From Polyangiaceae bacterium (lineage in GTDB: Bacteria > Myxococcota_A > Polyangia > Polyangiales > Polyangiaceae): a stretch of DNA of 64,000 nt. Every line of letters starts with the position of its first letter. The first letter of the stretch is position 1. The position numbers and the translations under genes are program-made. The DNA lies in assembly GCA_025936115.1 (NCBI GenBank), contig JAICTZ010000035.1, positions 1 through 64,000 on the forward strand. The letters run 5' to 3'. Positions 46,069 through 54,311 of this stretch are shown here, piece by piece. The notes beneath the pieces were generated by a model, which worked only from the letters and a program-made list of their open reading frames with translations, had not been told where the DNA came from and did no database searches.

Positions 46069-47042
46069 CCGAGCTCAAGCGCTGGCTCGACGACGCGCCA
46101 TCCGATGACATTCGCGATTTGCTCGCGGCGGCGCGCAACGAAGACGCGCCAGCTCGCCTGCTACGCCGCACCCTGCTCGCGCTCGGCACGACTTCGGCCA
46201 CGGCGGCGGCAGGCGCGAGCGGCGCGTCCGCGGCGAGCGGCGCGTCCGCGGCGAGCGGCGCGTCCGCGGCGAGCGGCGCGACTTCGGTCACGGCGGCGGC
46301 GGGCGCGAGCGGCGCGTCCGCGGCGAGCGGCGCAGCCAAGCTCGGCATGCTCGGCATCGTGCTCAAGTGGGGCGGCGCGGGGCTCGTGAGTGGAACGCTC
46401 GTCGGAGGCGCGGTTGCGGGTGTCACGCGTATCGCGACGAGGCACGACACGTCACGAGCACCCACGCACGGTGCGCCGGCGCGACCAGTGCCGCACGCGA
46501 CGAACCCGAGTCCCGAGTTGCCGCGCTCGGGCCGAGCGGCGACGGCAGGCGCAGTGACGCCGGCGAACGGAAGCACGGAGGCCGCGAAAGCGTCGAACGC
46601 CTCTCCCCTGACGGGGAGCAGCGCTCCGGCAACGACCGGCACGCCGCCGACGACGCACTCAGCGCGCTCGACTCCCCTCGCAGCCACGGACCGCAACACC
46701 ACTGCCGCGCCGCCCGCGCCCCCGGCACCGTTCGTCCCGGTCCTCCCACCCGGCCCCGCCACCGCGCCCGAAGTAGCGCTCGTGGACGCCGCGCGCACCA
46801 CACTCCGCCGCGGCGAGGGCGAGCGTACCTTGCGACTGCTCAGCGACTACGAACACCGCTTCGTGCCCGTGCACCTCGAGCCCGAAGTGCTCTACCTCCG
46901 CATGCAAGCTGCAAAGCTACAGGGCGATCGAGCAGGCGCGCGGCGCGCCGCGACGCAGATCGTCACGCAGTTCCCGCAGAGTCCCGAAGTCGGTCGCGCC
47001 GAAGAGCTCTTGAACACGAACGGTGACACGGCGAAAAAGTGA
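46065..47042 (+). CDS. sigma-associated membrane protein with TPR-like C-terminus (module 2)
   Basis: A 325-residue protein whose N-terminus (ELKRWLDDAPSDDIRDLLAA) matches that of the module-1 protein at 24346-25074. An Ala/Ser/Gly-rich segment encoded by nested tandem repeats follows, then one membrane helix (WGGAGLVSGTLVGGAVAGV), a Thr/Ala/Pro-rich stretch and a short TPR-like C-terminal helix pair (AARTTLRRGEGERTLRLLSD and the YLRMQAAKLQGDRAGARRAA region). It likely holds the sigma factor at the membrane; no classic zinc anti-sigma motif is seen. The ATG at 46065 overlaps the sigma stop as ATGA. Confidence 0.7.
   Translation: MTELKRWLDDAPSDDIRDLLAAARNEDAPARLLRRTLLALGTTSATAAAGASGASAASGASAASGASAASGATSVTAAAGASGASAASGAAKLGMLGIVLKWGGAGLVSGTLVGGAVAGVTRIATRHDTSRAPTHGAPARPVPHATNPSPELPRSGRAATAGAVTPANGSTEAAKASNASPLTGSSAPATTGTPPTTHSARSTPLAATDRNTTAAPPAPPAPFVPVLPPGPATAPEVALVDAARTTLRRGEGERTLRLLSDYEHRFVPVHLEPEVLYLRMQAAKLQGDRAGARRAATQIVTQFPQSPEVGRAEELLNTNGDTAKK
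46191..46335. repeat. nested tandem repeat inside the membrane/TPR gene
   Basis: An 18-bp unit (GCGAGCGGCGCGTCCGCG) is repeated head to tail at 46215-46232, 46233-46250 and 46251-46268. A larger copy of the 46191-46243 region begins again at 46281, exactly 90 bp later. The translation is an Ala/Ser/Gly stretch (ASGASA). Because the unit is a multiple of three, copy-number change would keep the frame. Confidence 0.85.
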
Positions 47043-47085
47043 TCGGCGCCCCATCGTACGGGGATGAGCCAACGGTGGAGGAAAC

Positions 47086-48195
47086 ATGAAGCTAGCAAGC
47101 TGGGTCTGCATCGCGCTCGCGCTCGCCGCCTGCAACGCGACGAGCAGCATCGGAAACGGCACCCTCGACGGCGGCGGCGACGATCAGAGCTCGAACGATC
47201 AGCCGGATTCGGACATACCAAGCTCCGACGGCGGCGGCGGCACTGCGAACCAACCGCAGGGCACGCCCGAGTGCGTCGCCAGCATCGTCGCGAGCGCAGC
47301 GAACGACTACGCGCTCTCCACGACCTTCCAGTTCGAGCTCACGCACGTCGCGCCCAACGTCGCTCTGACCTTCGATTGGAGCGGCGTCACCGACGATCTT
47401 CTGGGCGTCGAGCTCGACCCGAAAACCGACATCGACTACGTCGATATTTCGATGGTGAACGACAGGAACGCTGCGCCGCAGCTCGCCGAAGACTTCATGA
47501 CGCTCAGCGCGAGCGCCATCGATTGGCTCGCGCTCGACACCGTGGGCACGCGAACGCACGTGGGCACGGAGGACCTCCAGCCCCAAAACACGCCGCCCCT
47601 CCCGAACGACGTGCTCTCCATCTTCGACGGTGTGCCCTTCGTTGGTTTCCCTTACCTGGTCTCGATCGCGTCGACGTCGAACACCGGCCGCGACACGCGC
47701 ATGTTCGCGCCGTTCATCCTCGACTGGGCTTCGGAAAACACGACGGTCGTCATGACCTCGCACTCGACGACGTTCGCCTACGCGGCCAATCTCTCGGCGC
47801 TCACCCCGGCACACGTTCGACCGAACGATCCCCGGCTCACGCTCGACGTGAGCCAGCTCGCGACCGACGTCTACGGCCGCGCCTTCGCGGCCGACGTCTA
47901 CGGCGGCGCCTTCCCCACCACCCTCCGCGAGGTTCGCATCAGCGAACACTCCGCGGCGCGTGCCGACCTCGCTGAAAACGTGATGGACCTCGATGCCGTC
48001 GCCGACCACGTTTGGCGCGCACCCGTCGACAACGCCGCAGTTATCGATCTCTCGAGCCTGACCGACACCGACGGCCAAGCCTTTCCCGGCATCGACGGCA
48101 CGGACCACACCTGGCTACTCGCGCTCTACGCCCACGACTTGATCCCCGCGCCCGTCTTCCTCACGGCGCTCGAGCCGTGCACGGTAGGCCCGTGA
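47086..48195 (+). CDS. lipoprotein of unknown family (module 2, last gene)
   Basis: A 369-residue predicted lipoprotein: signal ASWVCIALALAAC with the lipobox Cys near residue 16, an acidic Asp/Ser/Gly linker, then a folded domain starting ECVASIVASAANDYALSTTF. A GGAGG ribosome-binding site stands 5 bases before the ATG. I recognise no domain; the body contains several Thr/Asp-rich beta-type segments (DWSGVTDDLLGVELDPKTDI and others), and only a few Cys. It ends the second sigma module, in the position held by the Cys-rich lipoprotein in module 1. Confidence 0.72.
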   Translation: MKLASWVCIALALAACNATSSIGNGTLDGGGDDQSSNDQPDSDIPSSDGGGGTANQPQGTPECVASIVASAANDYALSTTFQFELTHVAPNVALTFDWSGVTDDLLGVELDPKTDIDYVDISMVNDRNAAPQLAEDFMTLSASAIDWLALDTVGTRTHVGTEDLQPQNTPPLPNDVLSIFDGVPFVGFPYLVSIASTSNTGRDTRMFAPFILDWASENTTVVMTSHSTTFAYAANLSALTPAHVRPNDPRLTLDVSQLATDVYGRAFAADVYGGAFPTTLREVRISEHSAARADLAENVMDLDAVADHVWRAPVDNAAVIDLSSLTDTDGQAFPGIDGTDHTWLLALYAHDLIPAPVFLTALEPCTVGP

Positions 48196-48376
48196 AGAGC
48201 TTGGGCGCGGTATGAGCCACGGCCTCTTCCCGCATGACGAGGGGCGCTTCGCGTACCCGGCGCAGTCTGTGCCACGATGCGGCTGAATCTGACTCGTACG
48301 CCCTATCCCGGCGGACGGCTGCCTACACCCGAGAGCGCGAATGGGCGAAGGCACGCTCGTTGCAGCCGGTGGCGTC

Positions 48377-49099
48377 ATGCGTTCCGGACTTCGCCTCTTC
48401 GCCACCTTCTCTCTGGTGGTGCCGTTCGTTGCGGCAGCGTGCGGTGGTGACGACCAGCCAGGCATCGGCAACGGTCGTGCTGGAGCCGGCGCTGGCGGAA
48501 GCCAAGCGGTGGCCGGAGCAGGCAGTGGCGCGGCTCGCGGCGGTAAGGGCGGAACGGGCGAAGCCGGGAACTTCGGCGACTTGGCCGGGAACGCCGGAGC
48601 GGCGGATGCCTGCGTGCCCGTGGGCGGGAGTACGAATAGCGTGCTCGAACCGCTCGGCGATGCCTGTAGCCGCTTCAACTGTCCGGCGAGCGTCGCCGAC
48701 GCGGTAAAGAAGACTCTCGACTACTGCAGCAACACATTTACCCCAAGGGTAAGTTACGGTTGCGGCAAGGTTACGGTCGATTACACGGACTTCAGCGGCG
48801 GGACTTCCTACACCTTCGATGCCGCGACCAACGAGGTCGTGTTGATCAGGACCGGGAGCGACACGCCGTTCGGGCAGTGTCAGGTCAACGAATACGATTA
48901 CGGGGAACTCGGCGACGCGTGTCCCGAAGACGTCACCTGCTATCCGTGCGACGACCTGCGCACCGACTCCCAAACCGGCGCTGGAGCCGCCGGAGCAGCC
49001 GGTGAGCTCGGTTCGGCGGGGGATACGGGCGCGGGCGGCATCTCCGGCGCGGGCGGTGACGGCAGCGGGCCGCGCCCGCCGCACTGTCCGCAATTCTAA
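48377..49099 (+). CDS. small Gly-rich lipoprotein
   Basis: A 240-residue predicted lipoprotein. The ATG at 48377 begins the signal (LFATFSLVVPFVAAAC, lipobox Cys near residue 21); an in-frame ATG at 48341 adds 12 residues. The mature part has a Gly/Ala spacer, a Cys-containing domain of about 100 residues (CVPVGG, CSRFNC, YCSNTF, YGCGKV, CPEDVTCYPC) and a second Gly/Ala-rich tail ending in PPHCPQF. No known domain is recognised. Several Cys pairs suggest disulfides. Confidence 0.65.
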   Translation: MRSGLRLFATFSLVVPFVAAACGGDDQPGIGNGRAGAGAGGSQAVAGAGSGAARGGKGGTGEAGNFGDLAGNAGAADACVPVGGSTNSVLEPLGDACSRFNCPASVADAVKKTLDYCSNTFTPRVSYGCGKVTVDYTDFSGGTSYTFDAATNEVVLIRTGSDTPFGQCQVNEYDYGELGDACPEDVTCYPCDDLRTDSQTGAGAAGAAGELGSAGDTGAGGISGAGGDGSGPRPPHCPQF

Positions 49100-49217
49100 G
49101 CTCGGCGTTCATGCTCGCCTTGGTTTTTAGGGGCGACCGCTGCCGCACGCCCGTTCTCCGCCGGTCGCGCGCCGTTCCACCCGTTTGCTCGCCGCACGGC
49201 GGCGCTATCCTGCGCGC

Positions 49218-50108
49218 GTGACGACGAAGTACGACGCTGCCGTCGCCGAGCTCTATCGCGCCCCGCACGACGCCTTCGTCGCCGAACGCAAGCGCCTCGC
49301 CAAAGAGCTCGGCGCAGCCGGCGACAAATCGGGCGCCGCCATGCTCGCCAAACTCACGCGCCCGAGCGTCTCCACGTGGGCGACCAATCAGCTCTACGCC
49401 CGCGCGCACGAGCCCTTCGACCAGCTCTTCGCGAGCGCCGCAAAGCTACGCGAAGGCGACCTCGAAGCCGGCGCTGAACATCGCCGCCTCACGGCCAAGC
49501 TCGTCGCACGCGCCGCCGAAATCCTCAAAGAAGCCGGCCACGGGGCGAGCGAAGGCACGCTACGGCGCGTCTCGGCGAACCTGGCGGCGCTCGCGGCGGC
49601 GGGCAGCTTCGAGCCGGATCTGCCCGGCGCGCTCACCCATGACCGCGATCCGCCCGGCTTCGACGTGCTCGCGTTCGGCGCGAGCCCAGGCGACACGAAC
49701 GCGGCGACCCACGCCCCAGGGTCGACCCATGCCACAGCGTCGAAGCACACGGCGGCCAAGTCACGCGCCGAGGGCGCCGCGCCCCCGCGTCACCCCGGGA
49801 CCGCCGACGCCGACGGCGCGCAACGCGAACGGGAAGCAGCGGCGCGCGCCAAAGCCGAAGCCGCGCGCGCCAAAGCGGAAGCGGAAGCCGAACGGCGCCG
49901 CGCTGCCGAAGAGCAAGCACGCGTTCGCAGCGAACGCCGTCGCCTCGAAAGTGCGCTGCGCGCCGTCAAAGCCGACGTCGAGCGCCTCACGCACGAACGC
50001 AAGCGCCTGCAAAGCGAGCTCAAGGAGACGGAAACCGAGCTCGAGCGTGCCCTCGCCTCCGAGCGCGACCTCGACGAACGCCTCGGCAAATTATCCGACG
50101 CTCACTGA
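49218..50108 (+). CDS. coiled-coil protein of unknown function
   Basis: A 296-residue cytoplasmic protein started at GTG 49218 (an in-frame ATG at 49185 would add 11 residues). Residues ~1-140 form a helical domain (AVAELYRAPHDAFVAERKRL, ATNQLYARAHEPFDQLFASA). An Ala/Thr-rich linker follows, then a long coiled coil from about residue 205 to the end (Ala/Lys/Glu/Arg heptads, including RRRLESALRAVKADVERLTH). The N-terminal domain recurs in many actinobacterial and myxobacterial hypothetical proteins. No signal peptide or membrane segment. Confidence 0.7.
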   Translation: MTTKYDAAVAELYRAPHDAFVAERKRLAKELGAAGDKSGAAMLAKLTRPSVSTWATNQLYARAHEPFDQLFASAAKLREGDLEAGAEHRRLTAKLVARAAEILKEAGHGASEGTLRRVSANLAALAAAGSFEPDLPGALTHDRDPPGFDVLAFGASPGDTNAATHAPGSTHATASKHTAAKSRAEGAAPPRHPGTADADGAQREREAAARAKAEAARAKAEAEAERRRAAEEQARVRSERRRLESALRAVKADVERLTHERKRLQSELKETETELERALASERDLDERLGKLSDAH

Positions 50109-50363
50109 AGAGCTGGTGACGCTCTCGCCTCGCACGACGACGCTACACCGAAGGCGGAGATCGTCACTCGCACGGGAAGCCCGAGGCCATACTGCGTTTT
50201 CCGCCGTGGCGACGTGGCGTTCCTACTCTGCGGCGCGTCGCGCGAGCGCCGTCGCAATGGGCCGGTCTGCCTATTGTCCGACCCTGCCCGCGCGCGTAGC
50301 TATCAGATCTCTCTCGACGCGCATCAGTGAGCAGCGCCGAGCCCAACTCCCGAATCGAACCTG
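50109..50363. other. intergenic stretch, no gene seen
   Basis: About 255 bp between the coiled-coil protein gene and the DUF3237 lipoprotein gene. I see no domain-bearing frame, no tRNA and no strong hairpin; it probably contains the lipoprotein's promoter, but no hexamers are clear. Confidence 0.4.
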
Positions 50364-51815
50364 ATGCAAACGCAATATCGAAGGTCTGGAATCTGGCAGT
50401 GCGGAGGTGTGGGGCTACTCTTCGCGCTCTCTAGCTGCAGCGCTGACGACGCGCCGCCGACAGGGCCCGGGAGCGCGGGGTCGAGCGTCGGCGGGCACTC
50501 CGCTGCGGGCGGTGCAACGGCGACTGGCGGCGTTACCGTCTCCGGCGGAGCGACCGCGGCAGGAGGCAGCGGGACAGGGGCAACGGGCGGAACGGGCGGA
50601 ACAGGCGGAACAGGCGGAACAGGCGGAACGATGAGCGCGGGCGGGAACGTCTCTACGGGAGGCGCGCCGTCGACGGGAGGCACCGGTGCGGGCGGCCAAA
50701 GCGGTGGCAGAGCCGCCGTCGGCGGCTCGGGGGGTACGGCTCAAGCGGGCGCCGGGACGATGGCGGGCGGCGGCGGAGCCTCCCATGCCGGTGGTCCCGG
50801 CGCGGGGGACAGGGCCGGCGCCGGCGGAGCCTCCGGTGCGAGCGCCGGCAGCTCCGGCGCCGGCGCAAATTCCGGGGGAGCGCCCAGCACGGACGACGCG
50901 ACCATCGTCCCAGACCCCGGCTGGGCGTGCGGCATGAAGGACGGCATTCCGCCGCCCACCAAGGGCAAGCTGGCCTTCACCGTCACGCTGACCATCCCGG
51001 CTACGCACGACGTCGGCAAGACCCCCTACGGCCAGCGGCGAATGCTCGAAGTGAGTGGCGGCAAGATCGCGGGCGATCGTCTTCAGGGCACCGTGGTGAC
51101 CGGCGGTCTCGAGTACGAGCTCACGCTCGACAACGGCGTCATCGAGTACCAGGGCATCAACGTGCTCGATACGAGCGCGGGCCGCGTCTTCGTGCGCAGC
51201 TGCGGGGTCGCTCACGACAAAGACTCGGAGGCGCGCATCATCCCCGATTTCGAGGCCCCCACGAGCGGCAGCAACGCCTTCCTCAATACGGGGAAATGGG
51301 TGGCGACCCGCACGGTGGCGAACGGAACGATGACCCTCGCGGTCTACGACGTCTCGAGCGTGACTGCGGGCGCGCCGCTCGTCCAGATCAGCAAGCCAGC
51401 CGGGGCGACTCCACAGCCGTGGGACTGCAACACGACCAAGGGCAGTCAGGGGTCGCAGGTGTTCACCGAGAACGTCACCCTCGGATCGTCGTACCAGATC
51501 AACAACGCCAAGAACGGCTCGCGCAACATCATCCCCATCAGCGGCGGGACGACCACCGGGAAGGTCGCCGGCAAGATCCTCAACGGGGGCGCCGATTATC
51601 AGCTCAACGGCGCATTCGATGCCTGGTACACGCTCGCTCCGAGCAACGGTGAATTCATCCTGGTGAGGAATTGTGGTCCGTCGGGGGCCCTGATCCCGTG
51701 GTTCGAAGCCAAGGTCGACGGCGACTACAACTTCCTCAACACCCAAGCCTACGTGAGCTCCAACCCAGGCGCCGGCAGCGGCGGCGTATCCATCACGTTT
51801 TACGACCGCAAGTGA
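50364..51815 (+). CDS. lipoprotein with two DUF3237-like domains
   Basis: A 483-residue predicted lipoprotein: signal GGVGLLFALSSC, lipobox Cys near residue 25. A Gly/Ala/Thr spacer of about 150 residues includes 9-bp tandem repeats coding for GGT. Two beta-rich domains of ~120 residues follow. The first has RRMLEVSGGKIAGDRLQGTV and VTGGLEYELTLDNGV; the second has RNIIPISGGTTTGKVAGKIL and LNGGADYQLNGAFDAWYTL. These match the DUF3237 pattern (inner strand, GG..xGxVxxGG turn). Each domain has one Cys, so a disulfide is possible. Function unknown; surface exposure is likely. Confidence 0.75.
   Translation: MQTQYRRSGIWQCGGVGLLFALSSCSADDAPPTGPGSAGSSVGGHSAAGGATATGGVTVSGGATAAGGSGTGATGGTGGTGGTGGTGGTMSAGGNVSTGGAPSTGGTGAGGQSGGRAAVGGSGGTAQAGAGTMAGGGGASHAGGPGAGDRAGAGGASGASAGSSGAGANSGGAPSTDDATIVPDPGWACGMKDGIPPPTKGKLAFTVTLTIPATHDVGKTPYGQRRMLEVSGGKIAGDRLQGTVVTGGLEYELTLDNGVIEYQGINVLDTSAGRVFVRSCGVAHDKDSEARIIPDFEAPTSGSNAFLNTGKWVATRTVANGTMTLAVYDVSSVTAGAPLVQISKPAGATPQPWDCNTTKGSQGSQVFTENVTLGSSYQINNAKNGSRNIIPISGGTTTGKVAGKILNGGADYQLNGAFDAWYTLAPSNGEFILVRNCGPSGALIPWFEAKVDGDYNFLNTQAYVSSNPGAGSGGVSITFYDRK
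50583..50630. repeat. 9-bp tandem repeats coding for Gly-Gly-Thr
   Basis: Five or more head-to-tail copies of a 9-base unit (ACGGGCGGA or ACAGGCGGA) encode a run of Thr-Gly-Gly within the spacer of the DUF3237-like lipoprotein. Unit length is a multiple of three, so slippage changes linker length without breaking the frame. Confidence 0.8.
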
Positions 51816-51840
51816 CGAGCGGCGCCGCTCTCGGCCGAGC

Positions 51841-52890
51841 TCAGTCGCTTCGGGCAACCAATGAAGCGAGCATCGCGATGAAGATCACGAGCCACGACGC
51901 GAGCGCGGCGTACACGAAGTATCGGGGAATCACCAAGAGCGCTGGCAGCTCGAGCGCTTGCGCCAGGCGGATCGTGCACACGGTGTACATCCCGAGCGGG
52001 AACACCATGCCCCAGTATTGAGGATCGTATCGAAAGGGGAACCGGCGCACGACGTGACGCCAGATCCCCAAGATGACCAGCAGCGGAATCCACCAGGTCG
52101 CGGTTGCCCAAAAGAACAACGTGAAACCAGTCAGAAATGGCTGCATTAGCTCGAGCAGCGGCGAGACCCCGCGCGCGAGCATCAGCGTCGACCCGGCCAG
52201 CGTCGTGATGGCGACGGCACCCATGTTGATCCAGTAGGGCGGAGTGAGCCGCTCCATGCTCATGGGCAGAAATGTGAAACGATAGAAGATCAGAGTAATG
52301 ATCGTCAGATAGAGCATCGCCCCGAGCAGGTACATGCAGAGCGCAATGAACAGCATGAACTCGGGCTGAACGACCTTTGGCGCGAGCAGCGAGCCGAGAA
52401 CGGAAACGCCCTGCGTGGCGACGATCGCGAGCAACCAAGCACCGTTGATGCCTGCCTCGAGCGTCGGCTTCTCCTCGCGGACGACGACGGCGGTGAAGAA
52501 GCCGTACATCACGACGACCCACAGCGCGAGAGCGCCGAACCAGAGCACGCGCGCGAGGGCGGGCTCCTGCGCGACGACCAGGCACTGCGTCCCGACCACG
52601 CAAGTGGCGGCCACGATCGTGAAGAAGCCGGCGCCGCGACCGTGGTCACGGAGATCGTCGAGCACCCGGCGCGGGTAGATCACGAGCCGCGCTGCGAACA
52701 ACAACCCGAGCACCACGTACGCCGCGACGTTGACCAGAAGCAGCGCCCGACCGATCCAGCCGAAGCCCCTCAATTCGGCAGCGATGGAGACGATACCGGT
52801 CGCCATCACGAGCGCGAAGTAGCCGGGAAACAAGTTCTGGACGGCGCGCGCGAGCCGGTCCTTCGGCGCAGCCGAGCCCGCCCTCCCCAT
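51841..52890 (-). CDS. TDT family (tellurite-resistance/dicarboxylate-type) anion transporter, last gene of Mo operon
   Basis: A 349-residue membrane protein with about ten hydrophobic segments and the N-terminal signature FPGYFALVMATGIVSIAAEL, typical of the TDT family (TehA, Ssu1, Mae1, SLAC1). These carriers or channels move tellurite, sulfite, dicarboxylates or nitrate-like anions. It directly follows the 74-residue membrane protein gene (zero gap) in the operon of the molybdoenzyme, so it may import the substrate or export the product. Which anion it handles cannot be read from sequence. Confidence 0.85.
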   Translation of the reverse strand: MGRAGSAAPKDRLARAVQNLFPGYFALVMATGIVSIAAELRGFGWIGRALLLVNVAAYVVLGLLFAARLVIYPRRVLDDLRDHGRGAGFFTIVAATCVVGTQCLVVAQEPALARVLWFGALALWVVVMYGFFTAVVVREEKPTLEAGINGAWLLAIVATQGVSVLGSLLAPKVVQPEFMLFIALCMYLLGAMLYLTIITLIFYRFTFLPMSMERLTPPYWINMGAVAITTLAGSTLMLARGVSPLLELMQPFLTGFTLFFWATATWWIPLLVILGIWRHVVRRFPFRYDPQYWGMVFPLGMYTVCTIRLAQALELPALLVIPRYFVYAALASWLVIFIAMLASLVARSD

Positions 52891-53115
52891 CTACTCGAAC
52901 CGGTACAGGTAGCGGAGCAAGCCCAGATTTAGACCCACGAGCGCGATACTCACGAGCGCCATGGGCAACGCGACCGCAGTGTCACCGCCCAGGTACGCGT
53001 TCATCGTCGCGACCAAGAGCCACAGCTGGAGCACGACCAGCAGGACGACGAACATCAGAATCGCGTTGGCGATCGTCAACCGCTGTGAACGAGTGGCGCT
53101 CCCCACGGGCTTCAC
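52891..53115 (-). CDS. 74-residue two-helix membrane protein
   Basis: A small protein with two membrane helices (ILMFVVLLVVLQLWLLVATM and ALPMALVSIALVGLNLGLL) and short charged ends. It overlaps the Rieske gene stop by 4 bp. The position, between an Fe-S protein and a transporter, suggests a small subunit of the same membrane complex, such as an assembly or anchoring subunit. I cannot place it in a characterised family. Confidence 0.7.
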   Translation of the reverse strand: MKPVGSATRSQRLTIANAILMFVVLLVVLQLWLLVATMNAYLGGDTAVALPMALVSIALVGLNLGLLRYLYRFE

Positions 53116-53666
53116 GTTGCGGAGTCCTCCACGCCCGTCGCGAAGACCGTCTGGCCCTGCACCTCGAGCAGGACTCGAGGCAGCCGCCGCTGAGGCGGAC
53201 CGGCGAGCGGGACGCCGGTTTGTAGATCGAACCAGCCGTTATGACACGGACAGTGGAGCTTGCCTTGCTCCACGGCGGGTACGACCGGGCACTGCAAGTG
53301 CGTGCACTGCTGGTCGTACGCGACGAAGGCGCGCTCACCCGTTCTCACGAGCAAGCGAGGCGTACTGCCCTCGGGATAATTGAAGGTCTTGGCTCCGCCG
53401 ACGGGCAGCTCTTCGACCGACGCGATGGGGCGCGCAGCACCGGCCGGCGCGTGCCGGCGAAACAGACTCTTATACAAGATCCATAGCTGTCCGACCGCGA
53501 AGGCGCCACTCGTCAGCACCATGAATTTGACGAGGTCTCGGCGCGAAACGTAGTCGTCTTCTGCCCAGTCGATCGGAAAGTCACGGCGCCACCGCGGTGC
53601 TTCCTGCTCGGCGCCACGGTCGGAGATGACCGACGCAGGCGCGATGCCCCGCTCCTCGCGGCTCAT
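53112..53666 (-). CDS. bc1-type Rieske 2Fe-2S protein
   Basis: A 184-residue Rieske protein. The N-terminus has a twin-arginine-like motif (VSRRDLVKFMVLTS) and one membrane segment, so it is probably Tat-exported and membrane-anchored. The cluster-binding motifs are QQCTHLQC and CPCHNG: two Cys and two His bind 2Fe-2S, and the extra Cys in each motif form the disulfide of the bc1/b6f class. The ATG at 53666 overlaps the ferredoxin gene's stop. It follows the four-cluster ferredoxin gene in the Mo operon, and probably passes electrons between a quinol and the Mo complex. Confidence 0.9.
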   Translation of the reverse strand: MSREERGIAPASVISDRGAEQEAPRWRRDFPIDWAEDDYVSRRDLVKFMVLTSGAFAVGQLWILYKSLFRRHAPAGAARPIASVEELPVGGAKTFNYPEGSTPRLLVRTGERAFVAYDQQCTHLQCPVVPAVEQGKLHCPCHNGWFDLQTGVPLAGPPQRRLPRVLLEVQGQTVFATGVEDSAT

Positions 53667-54298
53667 GCTCTCACCTCGGCGCCGAACACGTCGTCGAGCA
53701 CCTCGTGACCTATCGTGGGCTCGTGCATCGCAGCCGTCACATCGACGAATTCGCGCTGCGCGTCGGCGGGGACCATGACGTTGACCTTCGTGCGAATCGT
53801 CTGAGCGCCGAACTGGAACGTATTCACCGGCTTCGACCGCGGACGAAGCTTCGCCATCTCCTCGCGGGTTCCGAACGCGAGCGCTTGGCTCGGGCAGACC
53901 GAGGCACACATCGGCTTCAGCCCCACCGACGTGCGGTCGTGACACATGTCGCACTTCATCATCAGATTCATGCGCGTGTTCATCTTCGGAACGCCGAACG
54001 GACAGGCGAGCACACAGTTGTTGCACGCGATGCAGCGCGGCTTCCTCGCCGTCTGCACGACGCCGTCCTCCGTCCGCTTGATGGCATCGGCGGGACACAC
54101 CTCTGCGCACGTGGGCGAATCACAGTGCATGCAAACGACGGGGAGAGTCTGCGTGGAGCGCGCTCGGTCCACGTAGTCCAGCTGAATCATCGATTGCCCC
54201 TTGTGCGTGTCGCACTCGGCACACGCTTGAATGCAAGATTGGCAGCCGATGCAACGGCCCGCATCGATGAAGAACTCGAACGTCTCGGGAACGGGCAT
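53663..54298 (-). CDS. four-cluster 4Fe-4S ferredoxin-like subunit (NrfC/DmsB type)
   Basis: A 211-residue protein with four Cys quartets for 4Fe-4S clusters: CIGCQSCIQACAEC near residue 16, CMHCDSPTCAEVCP, CIACNNCVLACPFG and CDMCHD with CASVCP. This is the pattern of NrfC, DmsB, NarH-like and related electron-transfer subunits of Mo enzymes. No signal peptide is visible. The gene lies 13 bp after the molybdoenzyme gene and overlaps the Rieske gene by 4 bp, so it is the obvious electron conduit for that enzyme. Confidence 0.93.
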   Translation of the reverse strand: MPVPETFEFFIDAGRCIGCQSCIQACAECDTHKGQSMIQLDYVDRARSTQTLPVVCMHCDSPTCAEVCPADAIKRTEDGVVQTARKPRCIACNNCVLACPFGVPKMNTRMNLMMKCDMCHDRTSVGLKPMCASVCPSQALAFGTREEMAKLRPRSKPVNTFQFGAQTIRTKVNVMVPADAQREFVDVTAAMHEPTIGHEVLDDVFGAEVRA

Positions 54299-54311
54299 CG
54301 TGTGCTCTCCT

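Noticed and set aside
51817..51839. Adjacent palindromes between the DUF3237 lipoprotein and TDT genes as a strong terminator
   Set aside because: GC-only palindromes with no loop or T-tract are common in such DNA; not specific enough to annotate.
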